Notes under the pieces: generated by a model
Told to the model about the DNA's origin: nothing
The model's database searches: none
What the model saw: the letters and a program-made list of their open reading frames with translations, nothing else
Program-made: the position numbers and the translations under genes
Assembly (NCBI GenBank): GCA_031771865.1
Contig: JASISA010000009.1
Span: 1,922,001 to 1,986,000 of the forward strand
Reading direction: 5' to 3'
Source: Nothophaeocryptopus gaeumannii
Taxonomy: Eukaryota > Ascomycota > Dothideomycetes > Mycosphaerellales > Mycosphaerellaceae
Length of the DNA: 64,000 nt
In this document: one piece after another, positions 21,633 to 32,822 of the stretch
Numbering within the stretch: position 1 is the first letter of the stretch
Layout: each line of letters starts with the position of its first letter

Positions 21633-21892
21633 GTTGAATTGTGTGTAATGTACATCCAGTCAAGTTGCCAGACTAAATCGCGATGATTGCATTTAAAAGT
21701 ACAAAGTGGGATCAAGTACGTCCACTGATTACGCCTTGTCGGAGTGTTCGGAGAGTCTTGTCCGGCAGTGCACCCGGAGGGCAGCAGTCCAAGCAGTCCA
21801 ATGCTTCGATTCTTGTTCTGAATCGGCATCTCACTGGCAGGGCATACGCCGTGCAAGTAGCCCGGCAGCTGAGTGATTGAGACAAGTGCTCT

Positions 21893-24006
21893 TCAACCTC
21901 CGATCTCGGCCGAAGGTACGTTGAGAGCAGGGTGGCCTGCGAGATGCAACCAAAAGTCCAGTTCAAAGTCTCCAAGATCCTGATCAGCGGCCCATGGCAT
22001 CCAGCTATCAAGATCTTGGGCGGTCACGAAGGGCTGTTGCAGCGCTTGTCCTTGGTCATGTGGCTGATTCGCAACAAAGTAGGGAGATAGTACGCGATTC
22101 AGCAAGCTCTTGATCGTCTCTGCGGCTCCTGTCAAAAGTGGATAATTTGGTTCTTCCACGCTTATCAAAGCACCAGTCTCGACATGTGCTACAAAGACGC
22201 TGAGATCTTGGATGACGTTGGAGACGGCCGGGCCTGATGTCGCTGTGCTGAGAGATCTATTAAGCAGGGAGAGGCAGACGATTCCAGCGGCTGGCAGGCC
22301 GTAAAATGCCACCTGGACGGGAGTCAGCACGATCCGCCTAAATGAATATGGAGTCATCCTACTTTCCAAAGCAAACCAGTGCCAGAGTTCGCTAGGTGGT
22401 CCTTAAGCACGCAAGCTTCAACAGTCAAGCTCAACATCGATGCCGCAATCTTGGTGAGCTCAGGATCTGGCTCTGACTTGTGTCGTCGAAGCTCCAGCCG
22501 CAGCAGAAACAAAATGTGTAGGTGGTTGAGCTTGGCGCTGGCAAGAAAGTCCTTTTCCACAGGATGGCGGTCACATTGCTTGAGGTTGCTTTCCAGCCGA
22601 AATGCTGCTGGCAGTGACTCCCAAAGACCGCTGGCGTCTGCCATGATAGCACTGTGGATGTGAGCAACTGAAGGAGGGATGATCTGGAATGGCTTACCTA
22701 GCCTTTTGCGCACGTGCGGTAGGGTCCGTTTTCTTCGACAGCTCTACCACACGCTCCTTCAACACAGCACATGCAGCTGTCCACCAAGTCTCAAGAAGAT
22801 AGTCGAAATGGCCTTCTCGAAGCTCGATGCAGGCAGCTTTGAGATCCGACACATATAAATCTATTGAGCAATACTGCCTCTGCATGCGGTAAGGCCGTCC
22901 CAAGAAGATCGACACGTTTTTGTCTGCCGAGTATGCTCGGGCGAACGCAGCGCGTCGAATCTGTTTCATCACATTCGATGTGTCGCGATTGTGGTCCACA
23001 CGCTCGTGATACCCCAAAGCCGACAGAGAGCTGATGACATCTCCCAGCTTTCGCCATGACCGGTAACCTGGCCTGTCAGCACAAAAGCCATGCAGCGAGA
23101 ACGAGTGTCCTTACTTTGGTCTCCGTCAATCATTGAATGGGCGATCCAGTTTTCATACTGAAGGAGCAACTGCAAATCACTCAAGCCATCAAAAGAAAGC
23201 GACAGTTCGAGGCAGTGATCTGCTAGCTGAAGAATTTGTTTTTGAAAACCGCGTCTTTGTGCCTTCGATTCGTAGCACGCCTCACATCTCTCCACGTCAG
23301 TTGCTGCCCGACTGACCGCAACGAAGAACAGGCCTAGGGTCTCCCAGCACGTGGCATCATTCTTGAGCTGCGCGCGAATCTGTTCCAGCGTTGTGGTCGC
23401 AGTCACGACGAGCATACCGCTTGAGCTGGTGAACAGCTGTCTCGATATGTCCATATCTGATCTCCCACTCTCCGAGAACAGATGAAACGATGCGTCGATG
23501 CACGCCGTTATGATGGAGCCTGCCAAGGCCAGATTTGGTCCTCTAGACATCCAGGCGTGAACCAGCTTGGTACATGCTGTCACCTCGAGTGAGTCTCGAA
23601 CATTGCCGATGAAGCTTGCCTCACTACGCACATGTGAGTCTCCGTGGACATTGAACGCTCGACCGAGAGTGTCATTGCTGGAGTCTGGATTGTGAATCGG
23701 GCTGTCATTGGCGGTGATCTGATCAAATATTGTGGCATGGCTCGAGCGTCCCAGGTAGAGCGGATTTGGATATGCATGCGAAGCCGCATCTGGGATAGCA
23801 GGAGATAAGATGTTCCTTGCAGGGTCACTGCTATTGTGATTCGATGGCTGAGCTTCTGTTGGAGACGATTTTCTCTTCTTGAACGGCCGGTCCCGATAGA
23901 TGCAGATCCGTTCAGCTTCCTGGCAACGGCCACATACGGGTCTCTGATGATCGCAGGAGACTTTGGCTGTCCGACAGGCATCACACGCGGCCAGTCGGAT
24001 GGGCAT
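21893..24006 (-). CDS. Zn2Cys6 (Gal4-type) transcription factor
   Basis: Four exons (24006-23115, 23067-22698, 22651-22363, 22312-21893) give 656 residues. All three introns are 46-50 bases with GTAAG/GTAGG donors, two with GCTGAC branch sites. The N-terminal binuclear cluster is CDACRTAKVSCDHQRPVCGR followed by CQEAERICIY, giving six cysteines in normal spacing, and then the basic linker RPFKKRKSS. The rest resembles the helical middle region of fungal regulators, with SWRKLGDVISSLSALGYHE. I chose the ATG at 24006 because the cluster begins nine residues later; the frame is open upstream. It sits between the aminotransferase and the acetyltransferase and is the obvious candidate local regulator. 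Confidence 0.82.
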
Positions 24007-24302
24007 TGCAGCGTTGGACTTCTTCGGAGTGTGTTTCGGGGTTCCGTTCCGTGTGCGGGGTGAATCGTCAATGCGTGGAAGAAGGACTCCGCATCTCTTT
24101 TGCGGGCTCAGTGTGGTGGTGGTCTTGCTGTCAGGAAATGAACTTTTCACTGGAATGTGAGAGTGAGAGGGAACGACGCTTCTCCGAGGGCTCCGAACGC
24201 GCCGCAGCAGTGGATCCCATGTCCTGGCATTGGTGTCGACATGGTCAGCCTTTGACACGCGTACGGTTTGCCTCCAGATGCCATGGCTGGCGGTGAAGCC
24301 GG

Positions 24303-24338
24303 ATGCTGATGCTGCTGCTGCTGCTACTGCTACTGTAC
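24303..24338 (+). repeat. CTG/CTA trinucleotide microsatellite
   Basis: Repeated CTG with CTA interruptions, between the regulator start and the acetyltransferase stop. It is non-coding in the gene models here. Confidence 0.6.
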
Positions 24339-24502
24339 TCGAGAGGACATAAAGATGGAACAGAAGAGGAGCTGGAAAGCAATAGACGTGAGCAGACTGC
24401 CAAAAAGCAGCCGATGGACCACCGCGTCTGCTTGGCGCATGTGTCAGCAAATTTGCTTGAACTTTCGTCGACCTGCCCTGGCCCTCTCCCTTCTCCATCC
24501 CT

Positions 24503-25102
24503 CTACACAAACGTGAAGACCATATCATTCCATCCTCCTTCGCCGAACTGATTGTCACTGGGCCCATGATTGACGAACCCCAAGCTCTCATAGTATGGCA
24601 CGAGATGATCATGCGCCAGTAATGCCGCCCGCTCCGCGACCTTCGAATTGCCCAGAGCCTTCAGATACTCTGCCATGAGCTTTTTGCCCAACCCCATCCG
24701 TTGATATGCAGGCAGTATCCCCAAAGAGTGTATGCACACTGTGCGCCCTTCCGGCTTGTTTCCAATAGCAGCATCCTCCAAGTCTTCTTCGCTGGAAGGG
24801 ACCGCCATATCGGCTTCCGTCACGGTTGGGTTTGTTGTACGCGTAGCGCTGATGTGCCCGATCAAGTCGCCGCACTCGTTGAACATGCCCAGGCAAAGAC
24901 CCGGACACTGTTGGAGTCGGTATGCATACTAGATGATCATCAGCACTGGTCGGACAGTCATCGAGGACCTGCTCACCTTCTCGAGTGTCGCCCTTTCGCA
25001 AGGCGGGAATGTTCTCTCTTCAATATACCAACACGAAGCAACGTCGAGCACCGATAGTGGCCGATAGCTGAGCCGTAACTGCGTTTTGCTTTTGGTTGAC
25101 AT
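24503..25102 (-). CDS. Arylalkylamine N-acetyltransferase-like GNAT enzyme
   Basis: Two exons (25102-24977, 24928-24503) give 183 residues; the 48-base intron runs GTGAGC to CTAG. The acetyl-CoA loop is in HSLGILPAYQRMGLGKKLM (Q/R-x-x-G-x-G). The downstream block LLAHDHLVPYYESLGFVNHG and the ending FGEGGWNDMVF are typical of the fungal serotonin/arylalkylamine acetyltransferase (AANAT) group, as is the N-terminal EERTFPPCERATLEK. Yeast Paa1, of this group, acetylates polyamines and arylalkylamines. It is divergent from the decarboxylase gene with 372 bases between them, so the two may share a promoter. Whether the substrate is an aromatic amine or a polyamine is open. Confidence 0.85.
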
Positions 25103-25474
25103 CGTGTACAGGGGGCAGGATCAGCGAGGGCTTGTTGATGGAAGGCTTCTGAAGGGAAGAAGGCAACCACAGGAGGAACGCACGATTTCAGACGAGGAGT
25201 CAAAGTCATTCCACCCAGGAGCACATGTCCCCATGTCTGCCCGTGGAGACCCCGTTCTCCAACGCTGACTCCAGTCTCTGGCACGCCGTTTGTTGTAAGA
25301 GACGGCTCTTTCACGCTTGCCATTGTTGTCTCGGCGTCTTCGGAGTAGCTGCGCACGTATGGGTGCGGGCAAGCTCTTCCGACACCGCCCCACCCCATCA
25401 GCATACTACTTACACTTCATTCGTGTTCCCAGCAACGAAAACATTGCATACCAAGACATTGTTCAAACAATAAA
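25103..25474. promoter_or_regulatory. Divergent promoter between acetyltransferase and decarboxylase
   Basis: A 372-base interval between two divergent starts (25102 minus, 25475 plus). It is the likely place for a Zn2Cys6 binding site, but I could not identify a convincing CGG-spacer-CCG pair. A CCCCAC at 25388-25393 fits the CreA carbon-repression consensus (SYGGRG on the other strand); a single match is weak evidence. Confidence 0.4.
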
Positions 25475-27190
25475 ATGGCGAAGACCATCTCTATCGCAGA
25501 CTACCTCTTCGCCAGACTGAAGCAACTCGGTGTCGACTCCATTCATGGCGTACCGGGCGACTACAATCTCACCTTACTCGACCATGTCGAACCTTCCGGA
25601 TTACATTGGGTCGGGAACTGCAATGAACTCAACGCTGGATACGCTGCAGATGCATATGCTCGCCTCAAAGGTCTCGGAGCTTTAATCACCACCTTTGGAG
25701 TCGGAGAGCTGTCTGCTGTCAATGCCATCGCAGGAGCCTATGCCGAGCTCGCGCCAGTGGTACACATTGTGGGAACACCTGGTCGACCGTCCCAAGAGTC
25801 CAGGGCCAATGTCCACCACACGCTGTGCGATGGCGAATACGGCCACTTTGCGAAAATGTACGAATCGATCACGGTCGCCCAAGCTAATCTCTTGGATCCA
25901 AGGACGGCAGCAAAGCTGATCGACTCTACACTCTTGCAATGTGTTATCGACAGGCGGCCTGTTTATCTCAGACTTCCAGTAGACCTCGTAGACGCGCAAG
26001 TCTCTGCCGATCCGCTCGATTCTCCCTTGTCTACTCCGGATATGCCGACAATGGACGATGGTGCAGTACTGAAGCATATTCAGCAAAGACTAGACAACAG
26101 CAAACATCCCATGATCCTAGTCGATGGTGAGAGTTGGGCCTATGACATTCTCGACGAAGTCAACCAGTTCGTCAAATCAACAGGCTGGCCTACTTGGTCG
26201 TCAACCTTCGGTAAAAGCTGCGTAGACGAGACGCTTCCCAACGTCCACGGATTCTGGAAGGGTCCCACTGCCACGGATTCAGACAAGGCGTACATCGATT
26301 CGACTGACCTGATCCTAGTCTTTGGCCCTCATTACAGCGGGACCAACACCAACATTTTCACGAGCATTCCTGCTCCGGAGAAAAGTATACTGATAAAGCA
26401 GAAGTCAGTCATCGACGGGAACAAAGTATTCAGAGACTTGCCGGCAAAGGCACTCCTCACGACACTCTTGAAAGGCCTCAATTTCTCGAATCTCGCAAAG
26501 AATACATTTACTGGCAGTCCAGTAGAACAACTCCCCGCCACACCGGACAAGGACTCTATAACCCAGGTCGCTTTCTACAAGACCCTAGAACCTCACCTCC
26601 GAGAAGGGGACATAATTCTCGCAGAGACTGGCACACCAGGCTACGGTATCCGCGACGTGGTCCTCCCTCGTCATACACGGCTTTTCAAACCCAGCACTTG
26701 GCTTTCAATCGGTTACATGCTTCCAGCCACACAAGGAGCTGCTCTGGCCCAACGAGAATTATCCGCCAAACGCGGCTCGCGCACGATCTTGATCATCGGA
26801 GACGGCTCTTTCCAGATGACGGTCCAGGAACTGAGTACCATTATTCGAGAGAAACTGAACGTATGGGTGATTCTGATCAATAATGATGGATATACGATTG
26901 AGAGGTGTATTCATGGTTGGGATCAGCATTATAATGATGTTGCGAGATGGAAATATCTCCAGGCACCGGCTTTCTTTGGCGCGTCAGGGAAAGGCCAGAG
27001 TGAAGATGGATATTATGCTGAAACGGCGAGAGTGGAGAATTGGGGAGAGTTGAGGAAGGAGTTGGAGGCTGTTGATGAAGACTTCAAGGAGGGGAGATCG
27101 TTGTTGAGGATGACGGAGGTCATCATGCCCAAGGATGATGCGCCGGGTGTGTTGGCGACGATGATGGCGGAGAGGAAGGCAGGGAGATGA
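25475..27190 (+). CDS. Thiamine-diphosphate 2-oxoacid decarboxylase (pyruvate/phenylpyruvate type)
   Basis: A 571-residue protein in one exon, of normal length for the PDC family. It converts a 2-oxo acid to the aldehyde and CO2 in the cytosol. Visible catalytic residues: Asp29 in VPGDYNL, Glu51 in GNCNELNAGYAAD, and the His114-His115 pair in HHTLCDGEY. The ThDP/Mg motif is IIGDGSFQMTVQEL through INNDGYTIE. At the substrate pocket it reads ETGTPGYGI where yeast pyruvate decarboxylase has ETGTSAFGI, so specificity may differ from pyruvate. Its neighbours, an aromatic-type aminotransferase, a Zn2Cys6 regulator and an amine acetyltransferase, favour an aromatic oxo-acid. Plain pyruvate decarboxylase is the alternative. 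Confidence 0.9.
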   Translation: MAKTISIADYLFARLKQLGVDSIHGVPGDYNLTLLDHVEPSGLHWVGNCNELNAGYAADAYARLKGLGALITTFGVGELSAVNAIAGAYAELAPVVHIVGTPGRPSQESRANVHHTLCDGEYGHFAKMYESITVAQANLLDPRTAAKLIDSTLLQCVIDRRPVYLRLPVDLVDAQVSADPLDSPLSTPDMPTMDDGAVLKHIQQRLDNSKHPMILVDGESWAYDILDEVNQFVKSTGWPTWSSTFGKSCVDETLPNVHGFWKGPTATDSDKAYIDSTDLILVFGPHYSGTNTNIFTSIPAPEKSILIKQKSVIDGNKVFRDLPAKALLTTLLKGLNFSNLAKNTFTGSPVEQLPATPDKDSITQVAFYKTLEPHLREGDIILAETGTPGYGIRDVVLPRHTRLFKPSTWLSIGYMLPATQGAALAQRELSAKRGSRTILIIGDGSFQMTVQELSTIIREKLNVWVILINNDGYTIERCIHGWDQHYNDVARWKYLQAPAFFGASGKGQSEDGYYAETARVENWGELRKELEAVDEDFKEGRSLLRMTEVIMPKDDAPGVLATMMAERKAGR

Positions 27191-28269
27191 TGATGATAAT
27201 CATGATGAGATCGTTGCCGTGTGCATCTTCCTCTGCAGAGGGAGGCTCCCTGTCTCAAATCGATAGAAAAGCAAAAGTAGCTCATTGATACAGTCCCTCA
27301 AAATTGAGCAGTGAAATATCGTTCTGGTTCAAGGCGCAGTTTCAGAGCTCTGCGAAACATCTCAACTAAAATTCACTTCACGCTCACGCAAAATCTCACC
27401 TTCGCTGCAGACTGCCTCCTCCTCCTCCTCCCCATCCGCCTCCTCCCACTGAACGGAAACGTCGCACCTACCGTCATCCGTCATCCGTCATCCGTCATCC
27501 TTCCCATGTGAAAGACGCAAGCTGCGTAACGTCCGTCCATCAGTGGATCCCCAAGTGGAAATAATGGTGGAACTTTGGGTTTCCACATGTACTTCGCTGT
27601 AGGATGTAAGATACGAGATAGAAGATGTAAGATGCATGATATAAGACATAACACAAAAAGAATAAGATGTAACATGTGAGATACAAGATGCAGCAAGCTT
27701 TGGACGTGGTAAGTTGTCGGAGATATGATTCCGTCTCACATCCCGAACTCAAAGTTCCTCGCGAGGAGAGAAATTGTTCTCATTGGGTTTGGAGTCGTCT
27801 GAGGGTGCGTGCCTGAGATGTGAGATTGTACATTAACTCGCCGTGAACAAGCGAACAGCCCGACGTCCAGCGATCAACAATGTCTACCAAGACGAGATTG
27901 TCAAAACAGGTGTCGTGAAAAGTATCAAGTGAACATCCGAAAAAGGAGGCCGACACGTATGTCACCAACTGCTAGAATTTCTTTCGTGTTGGTATTCCCA
28001 AAAGAAGGAAAAAGCCGACTTGCTGGAAACCACATCAATGAATCGCGTCGTCCTCGTAAGAACGACAGTAACGACCAGCGCCCATACCCATCTATCATCC
28101 TGCACCTCTCCTGCGCTGCGCTATGCATCATCGCCCATCAATATAAGCCAAAAACGCCCTCAAATGCTCTGCCGAGACATCTTCCCAATGCTTCACCATG
28201 AAGACACCCCGTCCACTTCTTCTCATCTCTCAGATCCAGAGGCGAAATATTTTCATCATCGGCTGACGT
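27191..28269. repeat. 1.1-kb gene-free interval with short repeats
   Basis: Four tandem CCGTCAT-type units lie at about 27474-27501. A degenerate minisatellite of GATGTAAGATAC-like units fills 27602-27692. I found no family in the frames of this interval, which contains 3' ends of the convergent decarboxylase and HAD genes. Confidence 0.5.
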
Positions 28270-29837
28270 CTACTCAACCGCAACAGCAGCCGTATGGCCC
28301 TCAGCCTGCAGCAACGGATTGACCTTCTCATCAGACCATCTGAAGTTGAAATCATCTCCGAGCTGCTTGCGGATAGCAGCTTGAATGGCCTCGAGGACAT
28401 TGGGGAAAACGCCGAAGTTGGCAGGGTTATTTTCGTCGTTGTCGCCGCCTTGGAAGACTCCCGTGCGGACGAGACAGGTATTCCAACCGTACATGTTCTA
28501 CGGAAAGCAAAGAAATGTCAGCAAGAAGTTTCAAGAGGGAAGTGGGGGATATGTGGTAGGAGTGGACTTACACCACCAATAATGTCCGACGCCGGGTTAT
28601 CACCAATCATGTAAACATTCTTCGGCAACTTGTCCTCTTTATGGATCTTCTCCATCCAAGAAGCAATCACCTCATCAGCATACTTGTACGTCGCCAATTC
28701 AGGCTTTCCGTACACTACACGCTCGAGGTCCTCGCCAGTCACGGCCTTGTACATAGCCTCCAGACCAATTCGGAAAGTACCCTGAGACATTCTCGGGTAA
28801 GGGTGCTCAGTCGGGCAAAGCAAATCACCTTGCGAGAAGTAAATTGGGATTCTCTGGGAGACGGGGTCCTTGGCACGGGTGTGGAAGAGTCCGTTCTCGG
28901 ATTGGAGGAGGTCCATGATGATCTGCATGTCGGTGGCGTAATCTCTTGAGTCAGAAAAGACCATGATGGCTTCGATGCGGTGCTTGGAAAAGTCTCGAGG
29001 GTTGGAGGTTACTCGCTCGGCATCGGTGAAGACGCGGTAGGGTGCAATGGTTGGGTCCCAGGCGATGATGTCGTTGGGCACGACGATGTCCTTGAATCCG
29101 TACTTCTCTGCGACTTCGCGGCAGCGGTAGCCTTCACCACCGATGACGAGGACGGTGTTGTAGTATTCTGACAGTGCGGACATGGGTGTGTGGGATTGGA
29201 TGAATTGTTCGGTGGAGATTGGGTTTCGGAGGATCTTGGAGAGCTGCTCTACACGAGCCTCTTCTGGCTTTCCCGAACCGTTCGTGAGGAAGATGTGTGG
29301 GATCTTGATAGCAAGCTCGTTGTCGCCGTTGAGGATTTCAAGTGTTCTTTGGCCTTCTGGGATCAATCGGTCACCGTGGACGAGCACACCATCGATATCG
29401 AAAACGAAAGCCATGTCCTTTGCAGCGTCGACCTTCTGCTTGGACATATCCTGAACCTGGCCTGCCAGAATCTCGCGAGTTGGCTGGATGGGCGGCATGC
29501 CCGGGCGCATTGGACGGCCATCCGTGTGGGTGACGGAGGAGAGACGCGATTGTCTCTTCGATCGAGGGATTGGAAGGGCGGCACCAAAGGAGTTTCGTGA
29601 AGCTCGGCGGTCTCGCTGAGATGGTGAAAGTGAGAGTTGGTGCATGTATGGTGCTGCATCTGCTACGCTGTTTCGTGTTGCTGGCACCTCAATGGCGCCG
29701 TAGTTGCCACTCTGGCCTCTGTCATAGCCGCCAACGCCTTCGGAGGCCGAGAGCTCGTTGCTCTTGACACTCTCAAACTCTTTCTGCTGGGCGGGAGATG
29801 CCTCGGCAGCGAAGTCCTGGTCGTCGAATCCAGGCAT
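28270..29837 (-). CDS. HAD-superfamily hydrolase, CECR5/HDHD5-like
   Basis: Two exons (29837-28572, 28497-28270) give 497 residues; the 74-base intron has a GTAAGT donor and CGTAG acceptor. Motif I is FVFDIDGVLVHGDRLIP, with the two aspartates of the HAD active site. Motif II is IFLTNGSGKP, and motif IV is VYMIGDNPASDIIGG, interrupted at its end by the intron. The arrangement, with a large cap between motifs II and III, matches the CECR5-like (TIGR01456) phosphatase group, which includes a mitochondrial protein in yeast. The first 120 residues are low-complexity. The physiological substrate is unknown. Confidence 0.88.
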
Positions 29838-31073
29838 CTTTGCTATTTGTGTGTAGTTGTTAAGTCAAGATCTGCTGGATTGTTAAGTGGGTGGGGTAAA
29901 ATGGAGAGTCAACGTCAGAGGGGATCAACGGTATATGAATGGTCTGAGGTTACCGTGATCAAGAGATTGTTGGAATAGTTGGGTGGATTTGGTGGTACCA
30001 GGGGGCCTCTGAGTTCTTTATATTCGACGCGCCCTCCGAGGTGTCTACGAGACAGAGTAGTCACAGGTAACGCCTTCCGGCCAATCTCTCTTTGCGAGCT
30101 TTTCACCTGCCAAAGACTCTCCTCAACGCCTTCCTTGCAATCCAGTAGCGGTAGCGGCAGCAGCGGTCGGTGTGTCCAGTTGTCAGAGCGCCCCGCCTCC
30201 TTGCAACAACGATGTCATACGTCTCCAGCATCCCATCTTCCTATTCTCGTGCCCGAGATAAGACGACATGCCGCCAGGGTTGAAGCTATCCATAACCATC
30301 GCACGCTATCCACAAAATATGGATAACGCATGGATAACCTCTGCAAGTTAAAGTAGGCTGCAACTGCTCGAAGTAAGCATTCTCCCGCCACGAGGGAGCC
30401 ACAGCCGCCAGACGCCGCGTGAAAGTTAAGCAAGAACGAATGAGGTCGCTTTCATGTGCAAAATGGACGGCATCATTCTCCAGCGGTCGTCCAGGGTAGT
30501 GGATCTACAGGATGTGGTTGGAAACGACCATTCACGAGCCCGCGCGCGTTGAAGAGCGTTCAGCGCTGCAGCTTGGTTCCTGGCTGCCGCTAGTGCGCTT
30601 TACCGTGTGCGACATCCCGAGACGCCGAAGAAAGAGCGCCAAGCAATCACAGGAGGTAGGCCCGGTCCCTTGTCGGTATGACGCAGGTCCGTGATATAGC
30701 CATGGGTCTCGTGTGGTTTTTCCTTGTGCACCGTACCCACAAATGTCATCCGCTGCTGTTCCGATGGCACGGCGGGCACGCTCAACGTCGGAAGGCACGA
30801 AGGGTGAGGGTTGGCAGTTGCGAGGGGCCATGACGTCGATGTTGACACTGTTGACTCCACGGGTGATTTGGCTACACCTGCAATTCGCACCGACTGCGTG
30901 AAAACTTTGAGGCCAGCTGGATGTTATCAGAGTTGGAAGAGCTCATTACCACGGTGCAGTACCAGATCTGCTCCTCTGAAAGATAGTCCACACTTCTTGT
31001 GCAAGGCTCCATCTCCGAATTCCCCCACGCCTCACGTCCAAACTACCGAATTGTCGAATTTGAAACCACCACC
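29838..31073. other. 1.2-kb divergent intergenic interval
   Basis: It lies between the HAD hydrolase (minus) and aldo-keto reductase (plus) starts, so it should carry both promoters. Frames are short and without recognisable families. Confidence 0.5.
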
Positions 31074-32107
31074 ATGTCGGACGGCAAGACTTTCAAGCTG
31101 AACAACGGCCTATCCATCCCAGCCGTAGGATTCGGTACTTTCGCCAACGAGGGTTCCAAAGGCGAGACCTACAAGGCCGTCACTTTCGCGCTCAAGACCG
31201 GATACCGCCACCTCGATTGTGCTTGGTTTTACCAGAATGAGGACGAGGTCGGAGATGCAGTCCGCGACTTCCTGAAGGAGAACCCAAGCGTAAAGCGCAG
31301 CGACATCTTCATCTGCACAAAAGTCTGGAACCACCTGCACGAGCCTGAGGAGGTCAAGTGGTCGCTGCAGAGCTCGCTCGACAAGCTCAAGACCGATTAT
31401 GTCGATCTCTTCCTGGTTCACTGGCCGATCGCTGCTGAGAAGGACGACAAACACATGCCAAAGTTGAACGAGAAGGGCCAGTACATCATCAAGCAGGAGC
31501 TCACCAAGAACCAGCAGCCAACTTGGAGAGCGGTGGAGGAGCTCTACGAGGCGGGGAAGGCACGAGCAGTTGGTGTCTCCAACTGGACTGTTGAAGGTCT
31601 CAAGGATCTTCTCAGCTGGTGTAAAGTGAAGCCTGCAGTGAATCAGATCGAGATCCACCCCTTCCTGCCAAACGACGAGCTTGTCAAATTTTGCTTCGAA
31701 ACCGACATCCTCCCAGAAGCATACTCCCCGCTTGGCTCCCAGAACCAGGTCCCGACCACCGGCGAGAAGGTCAACACGAACGAGACCCTGAACAAAATCG
31801 CTGAGAAGGGCGGAAACACCCTCGCTCAGGTGCTGATCGCATGGGGTATCAAGAGAGGATACGTGGTGCTGCCAAAGAGCTCCACTCCACACCGAATTGA
31901 GAGCAACTTCAAGAGCATCGAGCTCACCGATGAGGACTTCGAGGCGGTTAACAATGTAGCGAAGGGCCGACACACGCGTTTTGTTAACATGAAGGATACT
32001 TTTGGATATGATGGTAAGCTGCTTTCATGATTCTTTTTGTGAGACAGATGCTGACCTTTGCCACAGTCTGGCCAGCGGAGGCCGACATTCCCGATGTTAA
32101 GGCGTAA
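31074..32107 (+). CDS. Aldo-keto reductase
   Basis: Two exons (31074-32013, 32067-32107) give 326 residues; the 53-base intron has donor GTAAGC, branch GCTGAC and acceptor CACAG. The tetrad is visible: Asp and Tyr in GYRHLDCAWFYQNE, Lys in FICTKVWN, His in VDLFLVHWP. The NADPH clamp region reads VVLPKSSTPHRIESNF. The last exon gives only a short tail, DVWPAEADIPDVKA. The family reduces aldehydes and sugars (xylose reductase, glycerol dehydrogenase and Gcy1 types) in the cytosol; the exact substrate cannot be told. A gene model ignoring the intron would end wrongly at KLLS. Confidence 0.93.
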
Positions 32108-32822
32108 AGCGGTATTACGAAAGAAGCTAGCGACGAGCGAGCATGATTGTCATGAAAAGGCGTTTATGATGGTGTGGGAAAGGAAGAGTCCTGGACCTGA
32201 GCGTTCGGGTCAGTGAGATACCCAGTGGCAGTGGATGCCGCGGACATTGTCGTGGAAGGCCTCGAGTAGAGACATCTCCTAAGCACACCATGCGCCAAGG
32301 CATTAGCACAGAATTGCGCTACATCGTGAGGAGATGCTTAGGCTAAACCTCTCACAGTTCTACAGCTTTCGCGACCTCTTAAGCTGCCGCCGTCGCCTCA
32401 GCAGCATCTCAGAATGTGGCATGTTACAACAATGTCACCTGCTTTCGGATGGGCCTTTGAGCAACGCTAATGTCGCCCCCCTTGGCTCTCATGCATGATT
32501 TAGATGGAAAGCGGTCTGCCTGACGAATGCGCGTTGCAATTCCTGCGGCAGATGTTGCAGTGCACTTACGGAGGATCGCCGGGCCACCCGGCCGTGTTGG
32601 CTCCCATAAGCTCTTCTTGTTTTCAGGTAGGGTTTCCTGGATTTGGATATCAGTGAGCTTGAGGACTGCCGTGCTCAGCGAAGGTCCGATGGCGTTTATC
32701 AAAACCCAGAGCGCTCACATCCAACAGAGCGCCCCTTAGGAGCCAAGGTCGATGAGCATGGCTTCGATTTTTGGATTCGTAATCCGGATTCACGAGCCCC
32801 GGTAAATGTGTGATACCATTCT
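32108..32822. other. Intergenic interval between convergent genes
   Basis: I see nothing recognisable. It should hold the 3' ends of the aldo-keto reductase and of the minus-strand gene at 32823-34268. Confidence 0.45.

Noticed and set aside
20094..31073. Extending the Ehrlich-like cluster to include the alcohol dehydrogenase (13154) and aldo-keto reductase (31074)
   Set aside because: Unrelated housekeeping genes lie in between (DPM1, an F-box gene, a HAD hydrolase), so proximity is not evidence enough.
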